64,000 bases of DNA. Origin: Desulfurobacterium thermolithotrophum DSM 11699. GTDB lineage: Bacteria; Aquificota; Aquificia; Desulfurobacteriales; Desulfurobacteriaceae. The position numbers and the translations under genes are program-made. Positions 1 to 7,344 of the stretch are shown in pieces. The stretch spans positions 1,060,501 through 1,124,500 of the forward strand of contig NC_015185.1 of NCBI RefSeq assembly GCF_000191045.1, read 5' to 3'. Within the stretch, counting starts at the first letter, position 1, and each line of letters starts with the position of its first letter. The notes below the pieces were generated by a model. It ran no database searches, was not told where the DNA came from, and was given only the letters and a program-made list of their open reading frames with translations.

Positions 1-290
1 ATTCCTTCTGCTGGAGAGTGAAAAATTTCTCCACCTCCAAGAACAACTATCGCCTTACAATCAAGTTCAGCTTCACTTGGATAAGGAAATGCATTTTCTA
101 ATGGAAGAAGTATCCTGTTTTTAACAGGTTCTATTGAGAGTAAATAAATAAGAACAGCTGTTAGTGAGAGAATAGCTATTCCTATTTTTCTCTTGTTGAT
201 TAAAAGAAAAACTATACCTATTAGTATGAAAACAACAAAAACTCCAGGTGGAAGAAATAAAAAAGTAAAAAGCTTTGAAAGAATAAACAT
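1..290 (-). CDS. YdcF/ElyC/SanA-like (DUF218) membrane protein, 3' end cut by window
   Basis: This is the first ~96 codons of a minus-strand gene that continues past position 1. Its ATG at 290 overlaps the bioB stop (TAATG), so it is translationally coupled and last in the operon seen here. The N-terminus has two hydrophobic stretches (about residues 5-25 and 32-50), then the stretch CKAIVVLGGGEIFHSPAEG. An AIVVLGGG strand at that place is typical of the DUF218 family (YdcF, ElyC, SanA), whose members act on envelope or undecaprenyl-linked steps or remain uncharacterised. The assignment rests on this motif and the membrane topology only; the catalytic remainder lies outside the window. Confidence 0.6.
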   Translation of the reverse strand, partial: MFILSKLFTFLFLPPGVFVVFILIGIVFLLINKRKIGIAILSLTAVLIYLLSIEPVKNRILLPLENAFPYPSEAELDCKAIVVLGGGEIFHSPAEG

Positions 291-1228
291 TAAATCCTCA
301 GATTTGATTCAAAACCAAGGTCTTTTATCATTTCAGCATCATCTTTTAAACTTCTACCTTTTGTTGTCAAATAGTTTCCTACCATTAAGGCATTTGCAGG
401 AAATAACCCAAGAGGCTGGAGCTCTTTTAGATTATATTCCCTTCCTCCACAAATTCTTATTTCTGCTTCAGGTATTGCAATTCTAATAGCTGTAAGAATT
501 CTTAAACACTTTAAAGGAGTTAGAAAATTAGCGTTTTCAAAAGAAGTTCCCTTTATAGGATGAAGGAAATTAACGGGAATAGAGTCTACTTGGAGCTCTT
601 TCCAAGTTTCAATTATTGAAATTACATCTTCTTCACTTTCACCAAGTCCAAATATTCCTCCACAACAAACAGAAAAACCGACCTCTTTTGCTAATTTAAC
701 AGTCTTAACTCTATCATTCCACTTTTGCTTTGTTGTTATCTTAGGATAAAATTCTCTTGATGTTTCAAGGTTGTGGTGATATCTGTCAAGACCACATTCT
801 TTTAAAAAGCAAAGTTGCTCTTTTTTAAGCTGTCCAAGAGATGCACATAGCTTTGCTTTTGAGTTTAAGGATTTTATTTTTTCAACTACTTTACCAATTA
901 TCTTTAACTCTTCATTACTAAGTGAAATACCACTTGTTACAAAACTAAACCTGTCTATTCCTTTTTCAAAAGCACTAAATGCAGCACCTAAAAGTTTTTT
1001 TTCTTCAAGAAGAGGATAAGTTTTTATTCTTAATCCAAACTTAGCAGATTGAGCGCAGAATTTACAATCAGAAGAACATCTTCCACTTTTTGCATTTAAA
1101 ATAGCACAAGTTTCTATCTGTTTTCCAAAATACTTAAACTTTTTCTGAAGAGAAATGTTAAGAAGGGAATAAAATTCTTCAACAGAACAGTTAAAAATTT
1201 TCTTTATCACTTCTTTCACTTTTCTCAC
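290..1228 (-). CDS. bioB: Biotin synthase BioB
   Basis: BioB is a radical-SAM enzyme that inserts sulfur into dethiobiotin, the last step of biotin synthesis. The 312-residue protein is of normal family length. The SAM-binding 4Fe-4S motif CxxxCxxC is at C51, C55 and C58 (CSSDCKFCAQ), and the BioB signature YHHNLETS follows near residue 150. The start overlaps the end of the MglA-like GTPase gene by 4 bp, and its stop overlaps the next ORF. bioC lies in this window at 45892 and birA at 15202, so the biotin genes are scattered rather than clustered. Confidence 0.95.
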   Translation of the reverse strand: MRKVKEVIKKIFNCSVEEFYSLLNISLQKKFKYFGKQIETCAILNAKSGRCSSDCKFCAQSAKFGLRIKTYPLLEEKKLLGAAFSAFEKGIDRFSFVTSGISLSNEELKIIGKVVEKIKSLNSKAKLCASLGQLKKEQLCFLKECGLDRYHHNLETSREFYPKITTKQKWNDRVKTVKLAKEVGFSVCCGGIFGLGESEEDVISIIETWKELQVDSIPVNFLHPIKGTSFENANFLTPLKCLRILTAIRIAIPEAEIRICGGREYNLKELQPLGLFPANALMVGNYLTTKGRSLKDDAEMIKDLGFESNLRI

Positions 1229-1806
1229 TTTTTGAGCTTTCTCAGAACTTGTTTTGTTATCTCTTTGAAGGTTTCAAGTACTCCTATTCCTTTAATAGCT
1301 ATGGCTTCAAAATCTGGACACTTCCATCTGTTAAGATCTTTTTTAAGAATCTCTATTGGCAAAACGTTTGGAAGATCTCGTTTATTATATTGAAAAACGA
1401 GTGGAATCTCTTTAATATCTATTCCATAGTCTTCTAAGTTTTCTATCATATCGTCTAATGTATCAAGATTTGCATCATGTCTTTCTTCTTGTGAGTCTGC
1501 CACGAAAACAATACCGTCCACACCTTTAAGTATAAGTTTTCTACTTGCTTGATAGATAATTTGCCCAGGTGTAGTATATAGATGGAATCTGACTTTAAAT
1601 CCTTTTACATCTGATATCTCTATAGGCACGAAATCAAAGAAAAGAGTCCTTTCTGTTTCTGTAGCAAGAGTAACCAACTCTCCACGATTTTCTGGTTTTA
1701 CGTGTTCATAAATCCACTTAATATTTGTAGTTTTACCACTTAATCCAGGTCCATAATAAACTATCTTACAGTTAATTTCTTTAGTAGCAAAGTTGATGAA
1801 TGGCAT
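1225..1806 (-). CDS. MglA-like small Ras/Arf-type GTPase
   Basis: A 193-residue small GTPase. The P-loop is GPGLSGKTT (residues 19-27), a TTPGQ switch II is at 78-82, and NKRD (guanine specificity) is at 141-144. This arrangement matches bacterial MglA, the cytoplasmic switch that sets front-rear polarity and motility or polar protein placement in Myxococcus. The adjacent upstream gene encodes a roadblock/LC7 protein, the partner type (MglB) that acts as its GTPase-activating protein, so the two probably form one switch. The genes are 8 bp apart. The cellular output here is unknown. Confidence 0.88.
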   Translation of the reverse strand: MPFINFATKEINCKIVYYGPGLSGKTTNIKWIYEHVKPENRGELVTLATETERTLFFDFVPIEISDVKGFKVRFHLYTTPGQIIYQASRKLILKGVDGIVFVADSQEERHDANLDTLDDMIENLEDYGIDIKEIPLVFQYNKRDLPNVLPIEILKKDLNRWKCPDFEAIAIKGIGVLETFKEITKQVLRKLKK

Positions 1807-1814
1807 AAACTCTC

Positions 1815-2288
1815 CTAGTTAAAAAGTGAATCTAAGTCAATCTCTTCTAAATTAATATCAGTTGAAACCTTCGATTCCCGTTTTTCCCTTTCTTCTATTT
1901 TCTTCACGACAGCTGATAACTTAGGATGAAACTTCTTCATTTTTACTCTGACTATTCCAAGGTTCGAAATGCCTTTATCAAATATTGATACAAGAATATA
2001 CTTCCCTTCAAGAAGTGCCATATAGATTCCTTCATCCTGAGTTTCTGTGAACATGTGATTAAGATTTTTATCACCTAAAAGCTTTGATAGAGCTTCCGAA
2101 GCAGCAACATTTCCTGCTGTTAGTGATGCAAACGTAATGTCATCTGAGGAAAAAGCCGGAGAATCACTCCGGCTTATAAGCTGTCCTGATTTATCAATTA
2201 GAAAAACAATCTTTGATTTACTTTCTCTTCCAAGTTCTGTCAATAACTTCTTTAACTCTTTATCCTCTTCAGGCTTTATGTTAAGCAT
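1815..2288 (-). CDS. Roadblock/LC7-domain protein (MglB-like GAP)
   Basis: A 157-residue protein dominated by one roadblock/LC7 fold, about residues 10-125, recognisable by the pattern IVFLIDKSGQLISRSD and a later strand LVSIFDKGISNLGIVRVKM. A charged tail (residues 127-157, ending in EEIDLDSLF) follows. In the MglA/MglB system such proteins dimerise and stimulate GTP hydrolysis by MglA. Its position directly upstream of the MglA-like gene, with a 1-bp overlap to porB, supports the same role. The acidic C-terminal tail could be a docking segment (inference). Confidence 0.8.
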   Translation of the reverse strand: MLNIKPEEDKELKKLLTELGRESKSKIVFLIDKSGQLISRSDSPAFSSDDITFASLTAGNVAASEALSKLLGDKNLNHMFTETQDEGIYMALLEGKYILVSIFDKGISNLGIVRVKMKKFHPKLSAVVKKIEEREKRESKVSTDINLEEIDLDSLFN

Positions 2289-3277
2289 TACTCTTCCCTA
2301 GTAAGATTTTCCATACGGTTAAGTCTCTCCCATCTTCTGTCAACTTCTGCTTGGAGTTCATCTATGAGATGCTTGTTCTCAGGTTTGAATAAATGCTTAA
2401 ATCTTCCTTGAAGCTTTAAAAATTCTTCTAGTGGCTTAGGATTCTTTGGTCTGTATGTAATTCTCCACTTACCATTTTCAACTTCAAACAGCGGCCAGTA
2501 GTTTGTTTCTACTGCAAGCTTAGTTACAAGTATACCTTCTTCTTCCTTTGAACGCCAACCTCTTGGGCAAACAGAAAACGCATTTATAAAAGAAGGACCT
2601 TCTGTTAAGAGAGCTTTTTTAAATTTCTCCATGAAATCTTTCCAATGAGAAGGAGCAACTTGCGCAACGTATGGTATACCGTGAGCTGCTACAACTTCAG
2701 GCATCCATTTCTTAGTCTGAGGTTTTCCAAAACTTTCGCTACCTACTGGTTGTGTAGTTGTATTTGCATATTTTGGAGTAGCACTGGAACGTTGAATACC
2801 TGTGTTCATGTAAGCTTCGTTATCATAACATACGTAAATAAAATCATGTCCCCTTTCAAGAGCTCCAGAAAGAGACTGGAATCCAATATCGTAAGTTCCA
2901 CCATCTCCACCAAGAGCAACAAACTTTACCTTCTTATCTGTAGGTAGTTTTCCCTTTCTTTTAAGAGCTTTATAAGCCGCTTCAGCCCCAGAGATTGTAG
3001 CAGCAGCGTTCTCAAAGGCGTTATGAATCCAAGGAGACTTCCATGCATTGTATGGATAAATAGTAGTACAAACTTCCACGCAACCAGTTGCATTAGCTAT
3101 GATTAATTCATATCCAAGAGCACTTGCTACCATGTACATCTGTCTTATGATAATTGAGGCTCCACATCCAGCACAAAGTCTATGGCCAGGAACAAGCTTT
3201 TCAGGATAGTTTGTTAGTTTCTTCAAAGGCGGAACTTTAATTTCAGCAGTTTTAATTTGAGCCATTGTTTCCTCCAT
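2288..3277 (-). CDS. porB: Pyruvate:ferredoxin oxidoreductase, beta (TPP) subunit
   Basis: This is the thiamine-pyrophosphate-binding subunit of a 2-oxoacid:ferredoxin oxidoreductase. Cluster-ligating cysteines lie in the CAGCG motif (C35, C38) and in ATGCVEVC (C66). The TPP/Mg motif is GDGGTYDIG from residue 124, followed by the pyruvate-type stretch NTGIQRSSATP. In a reductive TCA organism the enzyme would carboxylate acetyl-CoA to pyruvate with reduced ferredoxin. The subunits are adjacent in the order gamma-delta-alpha-beta. Met5 (MAQIKT) is an alternative start. Pyruvate is preferred over 2-oxoglutarate by overall resemblance; substrate choice is not proven by sequence. Confidence 0.92.
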   Translation of the reverse strand: MEETMAQIKTAEIKVPPLKKLTNYPEKLVPGHRLCAGCGASIIIRQMYMVASALGYELIIANATGCVEVCTTIYPYNAWKSPWIHNAFENAAATISGAEAAYKALKRKGKLPTDKKVKFVALGGDGGTYDIGFQSLSGALERGHDFIYVCYDNEAYMNTGIQRSSATPKYANTTTQPVGSESFGKPQTKKWMPEVVAAHGIPYVAQVAPSHWKDFMEKFKKALLTEGPSFINAFSVCPRGWRSKEEEGILVTKLAVETNYWPLFEVENGKWRITYRPKNPKPLEEFLKLQGRFKHLFKPENKHLIDELQAEVDRRWERLNRMENLTREE

Positions 3278-4485
3278 TACTCTTTTAGGTTAAGGTAATT
3301 AACTAGAGGTACTTCCTCTCCTGCAGCAAGCTTCATTACTTTATCAATAGCCTCTTCAATATGGTGAACATTTGTATCCCTTCCACCAAGACCATAAATG
3401 AAACCTGTCATTGGATAGTACTTACGTCTTAAGTGCTGTGCCGTTGCTACTTCTTCAAATAATGGTCCTGAAGCACCTCCAAAAGTTTCAGCTCTATCAA
3501 GTATTCCTATTGCTTTACAGTTTGAAGCTTCTATTGCATCCATTACATCGTAGTAAGGGAAAGGTCTAAATGTTCTTATTTTGATTATACCGACCTTTAT
3601 ACCCTTTTCTTCTCTTAACTTATCAACAACATATTTAGCTGTTCCAGCTGCAGAACCGGTTACAACAAGGATGTAATCTGCATCTTCTGTTTTGTAAGCT
3701 TCAATGTGCTCATATTTCTTTCCAAAAGCCTCTTCAAAAGCTTTTCCAACTTCTCTTATTACTTTATAGGCATTCATCATAGCTTCTCTCTGCTGCCTTT
3801 TGAACTCCATGTAAGAATCCGTCATAGCAACAGCACCGTGAGCTACAGGGTTGTCAACATCAAGAAGCGAATACATAGGTTTTAGTTCACCCACAAACTC
3901 TTCTACTGCCTTATCAGGAAGAAGCCTTACTCTTTCAATAGCATGGGAGATTACAAATCCGTCCATTCCAATCATCACGGGAAGCCTTGTTCTTTCGTCT
4001 TCAGCTATCCTTATGACCTGAATTAAGTTGTCATACTGCTCTTCAGCATTTTCGGAAAAGAGCATAATCCAGCCTTGATCTCTTGCTCCCATCATATCTG
4101 ACTGATCACCGTGAATGTTAATAGGAGCAGAGAGAGCTCTATTTACAACTGTCATAACTATTGGAAGTCTCATTCCAGAAGCGATACCAAGAACTTCCCA
4201 CATATAAGCAAGACCAGGACCAGCTGTCGCAGTCATTGCTCTACTTCCGGCAGCTGCAGCCCCAACACAAGCAGACATTGCAGAGTGTTCACTTTCTACA
4301 GGAATGTACTCACTGTCAACAAGGCCATTAGCCACAAAATCTGCAAAACATTGCATTAGTTCAGTTTGTGGAGTAATTGGATAAGCAGCAACAACGTCAG
4401 GATTAATTTGTCTCATAGCTTCAGCTGCTGCCATGTTTCCGGAGTACGGAACGTAAGTTACTTCCTTTATAAGCTCAGGTCTCAT
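3277..4485 (-). CDS. porA: Pyruvate:ferredoxin oxidoreductase, alpha subunit
   Basis: The 402-residue alpha subunit carries the pyrimidine-binding TPP domain (N-terminal ~250 residues, with AYPITPQTELMQ and the YIPVESEHSAMSACVGA segment) and the transketolase C-terminal-like domain (from about 265). The conserved PITPQT and ESEHSA motifs are diagnostic of PorA/PorA-like proteins. The start codon follows the delta subunit by 2 bp and its stop overlaps porB by 1 bp, so it is translated as part of the complex. The length matches archaeal-type four-subunit enzymes and not the single-chain bacterial PFOR. Confidence 0.93.
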   Translation of the reverse strand: MRPELIKEVTYVPYSGNMAAAEAMRQINPDVVAAYPITPQTELMQCFADFVANGLVDSEYIPVESEHSAMSACVGAAAAGSRAMTATAGPGLAYMWEVLGIASGMRLPIVMTVVNRALSAPINIHGDQSDMMGARDQGWIMLFSENAEEQYDNLIQVIRIAEDERTRLPVMIGMDGFVISHAIERVRLLPDKAVEEFVGELKPMYSLLDVDNPVAHGAVAMTDSYMEFKRQQREAMMNAYKVIREVGKAFEEAFGKKYEHIEAYKTEDADYILVVTGSAAGTAKYVVDKLREEKGIKVGIIKIRTFRPFPYYDVMDAIEASNCKAIGILDRAETFGGASGPLFEEVATAQHLRRKYYPMTGFIYGLGGRDTNVHHIEEAIDKVMKLAAGEEVPLVNYLNLKE

Positions 4486-4487
4486 AG

Positions 4488-4781
4488 TTAGTCCTCCTCA
4501 CGGAACAAGTATTCAGGTTTCATTTCAAGAGCATTTGTTGGACATTCATGAGCACAAATACCGCAACCTTTACAGTGATCGTAGTCAATACCAACCATCT
4601 TTTCTTCTTTCACTAAAATACTGGAATCCGGACAGAATATCCAACACATCATACAATGAACACATTTACTACTATCAAATACTGGTCTCCAAGCTCTCCA
4701 CTCACCTGTATCATACTTTTCACTTGAACCAGGTTCAATTATTACACCACCTATAGGTAATTCTTTCCAACCCTTAATCAT
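4488..4781 (-). CDS. porD: Pyruvate:ferredoxin oxidoreductase, delta (ferredoxin-like) subunit
   Basis: A 97-residue protein with two 4Fe-4S ferredoxin motifs: CVHCMMCWIFCP and CKGCGICAHECP. It passes electrons between the TPP site in PorB and external ferredoxin. The N-terminus (residues 1-35, with TGEWRAWRPVFD) matches the PorD pattern, in which the ferredoxin fold is preceded by a short extension. It overlaps porC by 4 bp and sits 2 bp before porA, completing the por operon. Confidence 0.93.
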   Translation of the reverse strand: MIKGWKELPIGGVIIEPGSSEKYDTGEWRAWRPVFDSSKCVHCMMCWIFCPDSSILVKEEKMVGIDYDHCKGCGICAHECPTNALEMKPEYLFREED

Positions 4782-5344
4782 TCTCCCTTTACCTCCTCAT
4801 AAGCTCTGTAAAGTGCCCTTATATTTGCAGAAAGAACGTTTTCAGAAACTTTCTTGCCAAATGTCTTCTTGATATCTTCTTCTACAGTCTTAATATCCAC
4901 AAGACCGTTTAAAACTTTAATGAGAGCTCCAAGCATCGGGATATTCATAAGAGACCTTTTTAGTTCTTCCATTGCGATTTTTGTTGCGTCAACTGTGTAA
5001 ATCTTCCTTCCTTCAATTTTGTACTTTTCTCTAATTTCATTAGGAGTTTTATCAGTATTGATTACGAGAATTGCATTTTCATCTGTTCCTTCTAAGAATG
5101 GAACTGCTTTAAGAAGCGTTGGATCAACAATAACTACAATATCAGGATTTAAAACCATACAGTGTAAAGTAATCGGTTTTTCTGAAACCCTGTTATAAGC
5201 TCTAAGAGGAGCTCCCGATCTTTCTGCTCCGTAATCTGGGTTACTTTGAGCGTATTTTCCTTCCTCTATAACCGCACTTGCTAAAATTTTTGAAGCAGTT
5301 ACTGCTCCTTGGCCACCACGGGCATGCCATCTTATCTCTATCAT
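4778..5344 (-). CDS. porC: Pyruvate:ferredoxin oxidoreductase, gamma subunit
   Basis: A 188-residue gamma subunit (POR_N / pyruvate ferredoxin oxidoreductase catalytic-domain family). The N-terminal IRWHARGGQGAVTASKILA and the segment DYGAERSGAP are signature stretches of PorC. The family contributes the CoA-binding domain that in fused enzymes is an internal domain. The first gene of the por set, it starts 1 bp inside the end of recR, so the por genes depend on transcription from upstream of ybaB unless an internal promoter exists. Confidence 0.93.
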   Translation of the reverse strand: MIEIRWHARGGQGAVTASKILASAVIEEGKYAQSNPDYGAERSGAPLRAYNRVSEKPITLHCMVLNPDIVVIVDPTLLKAVPFLEGTDENAILVINTDKTPNEIREKYKIEGRKIYTVDATKIAMEELKRSLMNIPMLGALIKVLNGLVDIKTVEEDIKKTFGKKVSENVLSANIRALYRAYEEVKGE

Positions 5345-5949
5345 TACTTTCCTCCAGCTATGAGTTTCTTGTCCTCAAAAGCTTTTTTTAAAGTTAACTC
5401 GTCTGCCATATCTATCGTTCCACCGTAAGGAATACCGTAGCTTATTCTGTAAATCTCTACATTCATCTTCTCAAGTCTATCTATTAAAAACTTTGAAGTT
5501 GCTTCGCCTTCGACTGTAGGATTAAGAGCTATAATGACAGTTTTTATATTCTTTTCTTTAATTCTTTTAAAGAGACTTTCTATCCTTAAATCTTCCGGCG
5601 AAATATCTTCCAAAGGAGATATAACACCACCTAAAACATGGTAAAGACCTTTATACTCACCAAGCTTTTCTATCGAAATTGCATCTCTAGGTTGCTCAAC
5701 AACACAGATAACTGTCTGTTCTCTTTCTGGATCTCTACATACTACACAGAGATCTTCTTCTGTAGGTAAACCGCACTCAACACACGGCTTTATCCTTTCA
5801 AGCTCCCTTAAAGCATTAGTTATCATTCGTTTTTCGTCTTCATCAAGCCGTGAAAGAGACAATACAGCCCTTTCTGCAGCTCTTTCGCTAATTCCAGGAG
5901 TTTCCGAAAGAAATCTTATAAGGAGCTCAAGGTTATCTGGATATATCAA
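5344..5949 (-). CDS. recR: Recombination protein RecR
   Basis: RecR is the ring-forming partner of RecO/RecF that loads RecA at gaps. The 201-residue protein has the N-terminal helix-hairpin-helix (PGISERAAERAVL), the four-cysteine zinc finger CVECGLPTEEDLCVVC, and a Toprim domain (VVEQPRDAISIEKLG onward). The length is typical. The ybaB-recR order is widespread in bacteria, and the overlap of 4 bp with ybaB shows translational coupling. Its cotranscription with por genes is the unusual part. Confidence 0.95.
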   Translation of the reverse strand: MIYPDNLELLIRFLSETPGISERAAERAVLSLSRLDEDEKRMITNALRELERIKPCVECGLPTEEDLCVVCRDPEREQTVICVVEQPRDAISIEKLGEYKGLYHVLGGVISPLEDISPEDLRIESLFKRIKEKNIKTVIIALNPTVEGEATSKFLIDRLEKMNVEIYRISYGIPYGGTIDMADELTLKKAFEDKKLIAGGK

Positions 5950-6278
5950 AAGAGTCCTCCAATATCGATTCCTAGCCCGCCTGTAAGCTTTTCCATCTCT
6001 TTTGCAAGAGTTTCGCGACCTTCTCTCAAGGCTTGATTAGCAGCAACAACAATTAAATCCTGAATCATTTCTTTATCACCGGATTCAAAAACGTGAGGTG
6101 CTATCTCAATAGAAACTATATCTCCAGAACCTTTTGCAATGACTTTAACTGCACCACCTCCAGCAGTCCCAACAAATTCTCTTTCTTCAATCTCTTCCTT
6201 TATCTTCTTAGCCTGAGTTTGAAGTTGCTTTGCCATTTTCATTAAGTTACCCAAATTACCCATTCCACCTTTGAACAT
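5946..6278 (-). CDS. ybaB: YbaB/EbfC-family nucleoid-associated protein
   Basis: A 110-residue YbaB/EbfC protein, a small homodimeric DNA-binding protein. The Gly/Met-rich start (MFKGGMGNLGNLMKMAKQL), a long N-terminal helix and the central GGGAVKVIAKG strand are characteristic. It is the first gene of the minus-strand operon that runs to the window start. A GGAGG ribosome-binding site lies 6 bp upstream of its ATG, and a candidate promoter lies between it and the IS element. Confidence 0.92.
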   Translation of the reverse strand: MFKGGMGNLGNLMKMAKQLQTQAKKIKEEIEEREFVGTAGGGAVKVIAKGSGDIVSIEIAPHVFESGDKEMIQDLIVVAANQALREGRETLAKEMEKLTGGLGIDIGGLF

Positions 6279-6313
6279 TTAAATTCCTCCAAACTTTCAT
6301 AAACTTTGGTCTA

Positions 6314-6342
6314 ATTGTAAAAAATTTGTAAACATTCCACAA
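6314..6342 (-). promoter_or_regulatory. Candidate promoter of ybaB-recR-por operon
   Basis: On the minus strand TTGTGG (6342-6337) and TACAAT (6319-6314) are separated by 17 bp and lie 36 bp upstream of the ybaB ATG. The -10 is good and the -35 is weak. The IS element begins 9 bp upstream of the -35, so an insertion so close could have changed expression of the operon. Confidence 0.4.
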
Positions 6343-6351
6343 GTTCATTAA

Positions 6352-7331
6352 GAGGGTGTTTGAAAATTGCCAAAATTAAGAAAAAAGCCTATCCTCTCCG
6401 GTATGAAAGCGAAAAGACTAAATTTCCACAAAGTACTCAACCTATCAAAAACATACATGAACCGGAGAGGACAGGCTGTACTGGTATATTTATATCCTTT
6501 TAAAACCAAAAGAGGAAGACCCAAGAAATACCCTGACGAGATAATTCTTACCCTTCTTTTCCTCCAAGTAGCCTGGAACCTATCATTCAGAGACCTTGAA
6601 TATTTGGCAGTTCAGATATTTGGAAGAGAGAATATTCCTGATTTTTCAACCTATTATTACCGACTCAAGCAACTACCTTCCATTCTCCTTGTAGATTTTC
6701 TGAACTTTGTCTCTCGAAGACTCTTAGGGAAGTATCATAAAGAACTAAGATTTCTGATAATAGATGGAACTGGCTTCAAATACAATGAGATTTATCCATT
6801 GAAAATTCTAAGAGGCAAAGAGATAAAGGAGGTAAAAAGCCACGTTAAAGTTGTTGTATTAAGCGTTCATCTAAAAGATGGAAAAAGGTTCATTCTTACT
6901 GCATTACCTGGAGAGAGTTACGCTTCGGAAGTGAAACTTGGAGAGAAAATAGTTAGGTGGTTAAACGAAAGGAGATTTATATGGAGAGCTTTGAAAGGAA
7001 AGCCATTTTTAGGAGACAAAGCTTATGACAGCATTAAGTTTATTGAGCTTGTTCTGTTAGCAGGCTTAAAGCCTTACATAAAGGTGAGAGAAACATTAAG
7101 GAAGGGAATTAAATCTGAGATTAGGCTTAAATGCAAAGAGCTTTTAGAATCTGATGAAATTTACAGGTTTAGAGGACTGATAGAGAGTATTTTTGGAGAA
7201 GTTAAGCAGGATGTTGGAAGTTACGAGAGAACAAAGAGCTTTCATATAGCTCAACTGTTTGTTTTAGCTAAGTTTATCCTCTTTAACATGGGAGTTTTGT
7301 TCTTTGTCTGGATGATTTTTCAAACACTCTC
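6352..7331 (+). mobile_element. IS5-like insertion sequence, ~980 bp
   Basis: The element is bounded by imperfect inverted repeats: GAGGGTGTTTGAAAA at 6352-6366 and its complement at 7317-7331 (GAGAGTGTTTGAAAA read inward), 14 of 15 identical. It carries one DDE transposase gene. No target duplication can be seen (left flank ends in CATTAA, right flank begins GAGAGAAA), which suggests a deletion or rearrangement after insertion. That agrees with the right flank opening directly into a gene lacking its start. Confidence 0.85.
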
Positions 7332-7344
7332 GAGAGAAACTTGA
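6367..7344 (+). CDS. DDE transposase (IS5/DDE_Tnp_1-like)
   Basis: A transposase of up to 325 residues. Likely catalytic acids are in LIIDGTGF (first Asp), FLGDKAYDS (second Asp) and FRGLIESIFGEVKQ (Glu); the order and spacing fit DDE transposases of the IS5/IS4 superfamily. TTG at 6367, ATG at 6403 and ATG at 6456 are all possible starts. A 17-bp inverted repeat (6386-6402 / 6461-6477) spans this region and could hide the start in read-through transcripts. The stop codon (7342-7344) lies outside the right inverted repeat, so the frame runs 13 bases into flanking DNA. Confidence 0.85.
   Translation: MPKLRKKPILSGMKAKRLNFHKVLNLSKTYMNRRGQAVLVYLYPFKTKRGRPKKYPDEIILTLLFLQVAWNLSFRDLEYLAVQIFGRENIPDFSTYYYRLKQLPSILLVDFLNFVSRRLLGKYHKELRFLIIDGTGFKYNEIYPLKILRGKEIKEVKSHVKVVVLSVHLKDGKRFILTALPGESYASEVKLGEKIVRWLNERRFIWRALKGKPFLGDKAYDSIKFIELVLLAGLKPYIKVRETLRKGIKSEIRLKCKELLESDEIYRFRGLIESIFGEVKQDVGSYERTKSFHIAQLFVLAKFILFNMGVLFFVWMIFQTLSRET
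6386..6477 (+). repeat. 17-bp inverted repeat at the transposase 5' end
   Basis: AGCCTATCCTCTCCGGT (6386-6402) is complementary, with one mismatch (a G-U pair in RNA), to ACCGGAGAGGACAGGCT (6461-6477). The 58-nt loop holds ATG 6403 and ATG 6456. In RNA this would be a strong hairpin over the candidate start codons. Confidence 0.7.

Noticed and set aside
6279-6351. Search for the missing 5' part of the pentapeptide gene left of the IS
   Set aside because: No start codon or matching peptide is present in the 73 bp; it holds only the ybaB promoter region.
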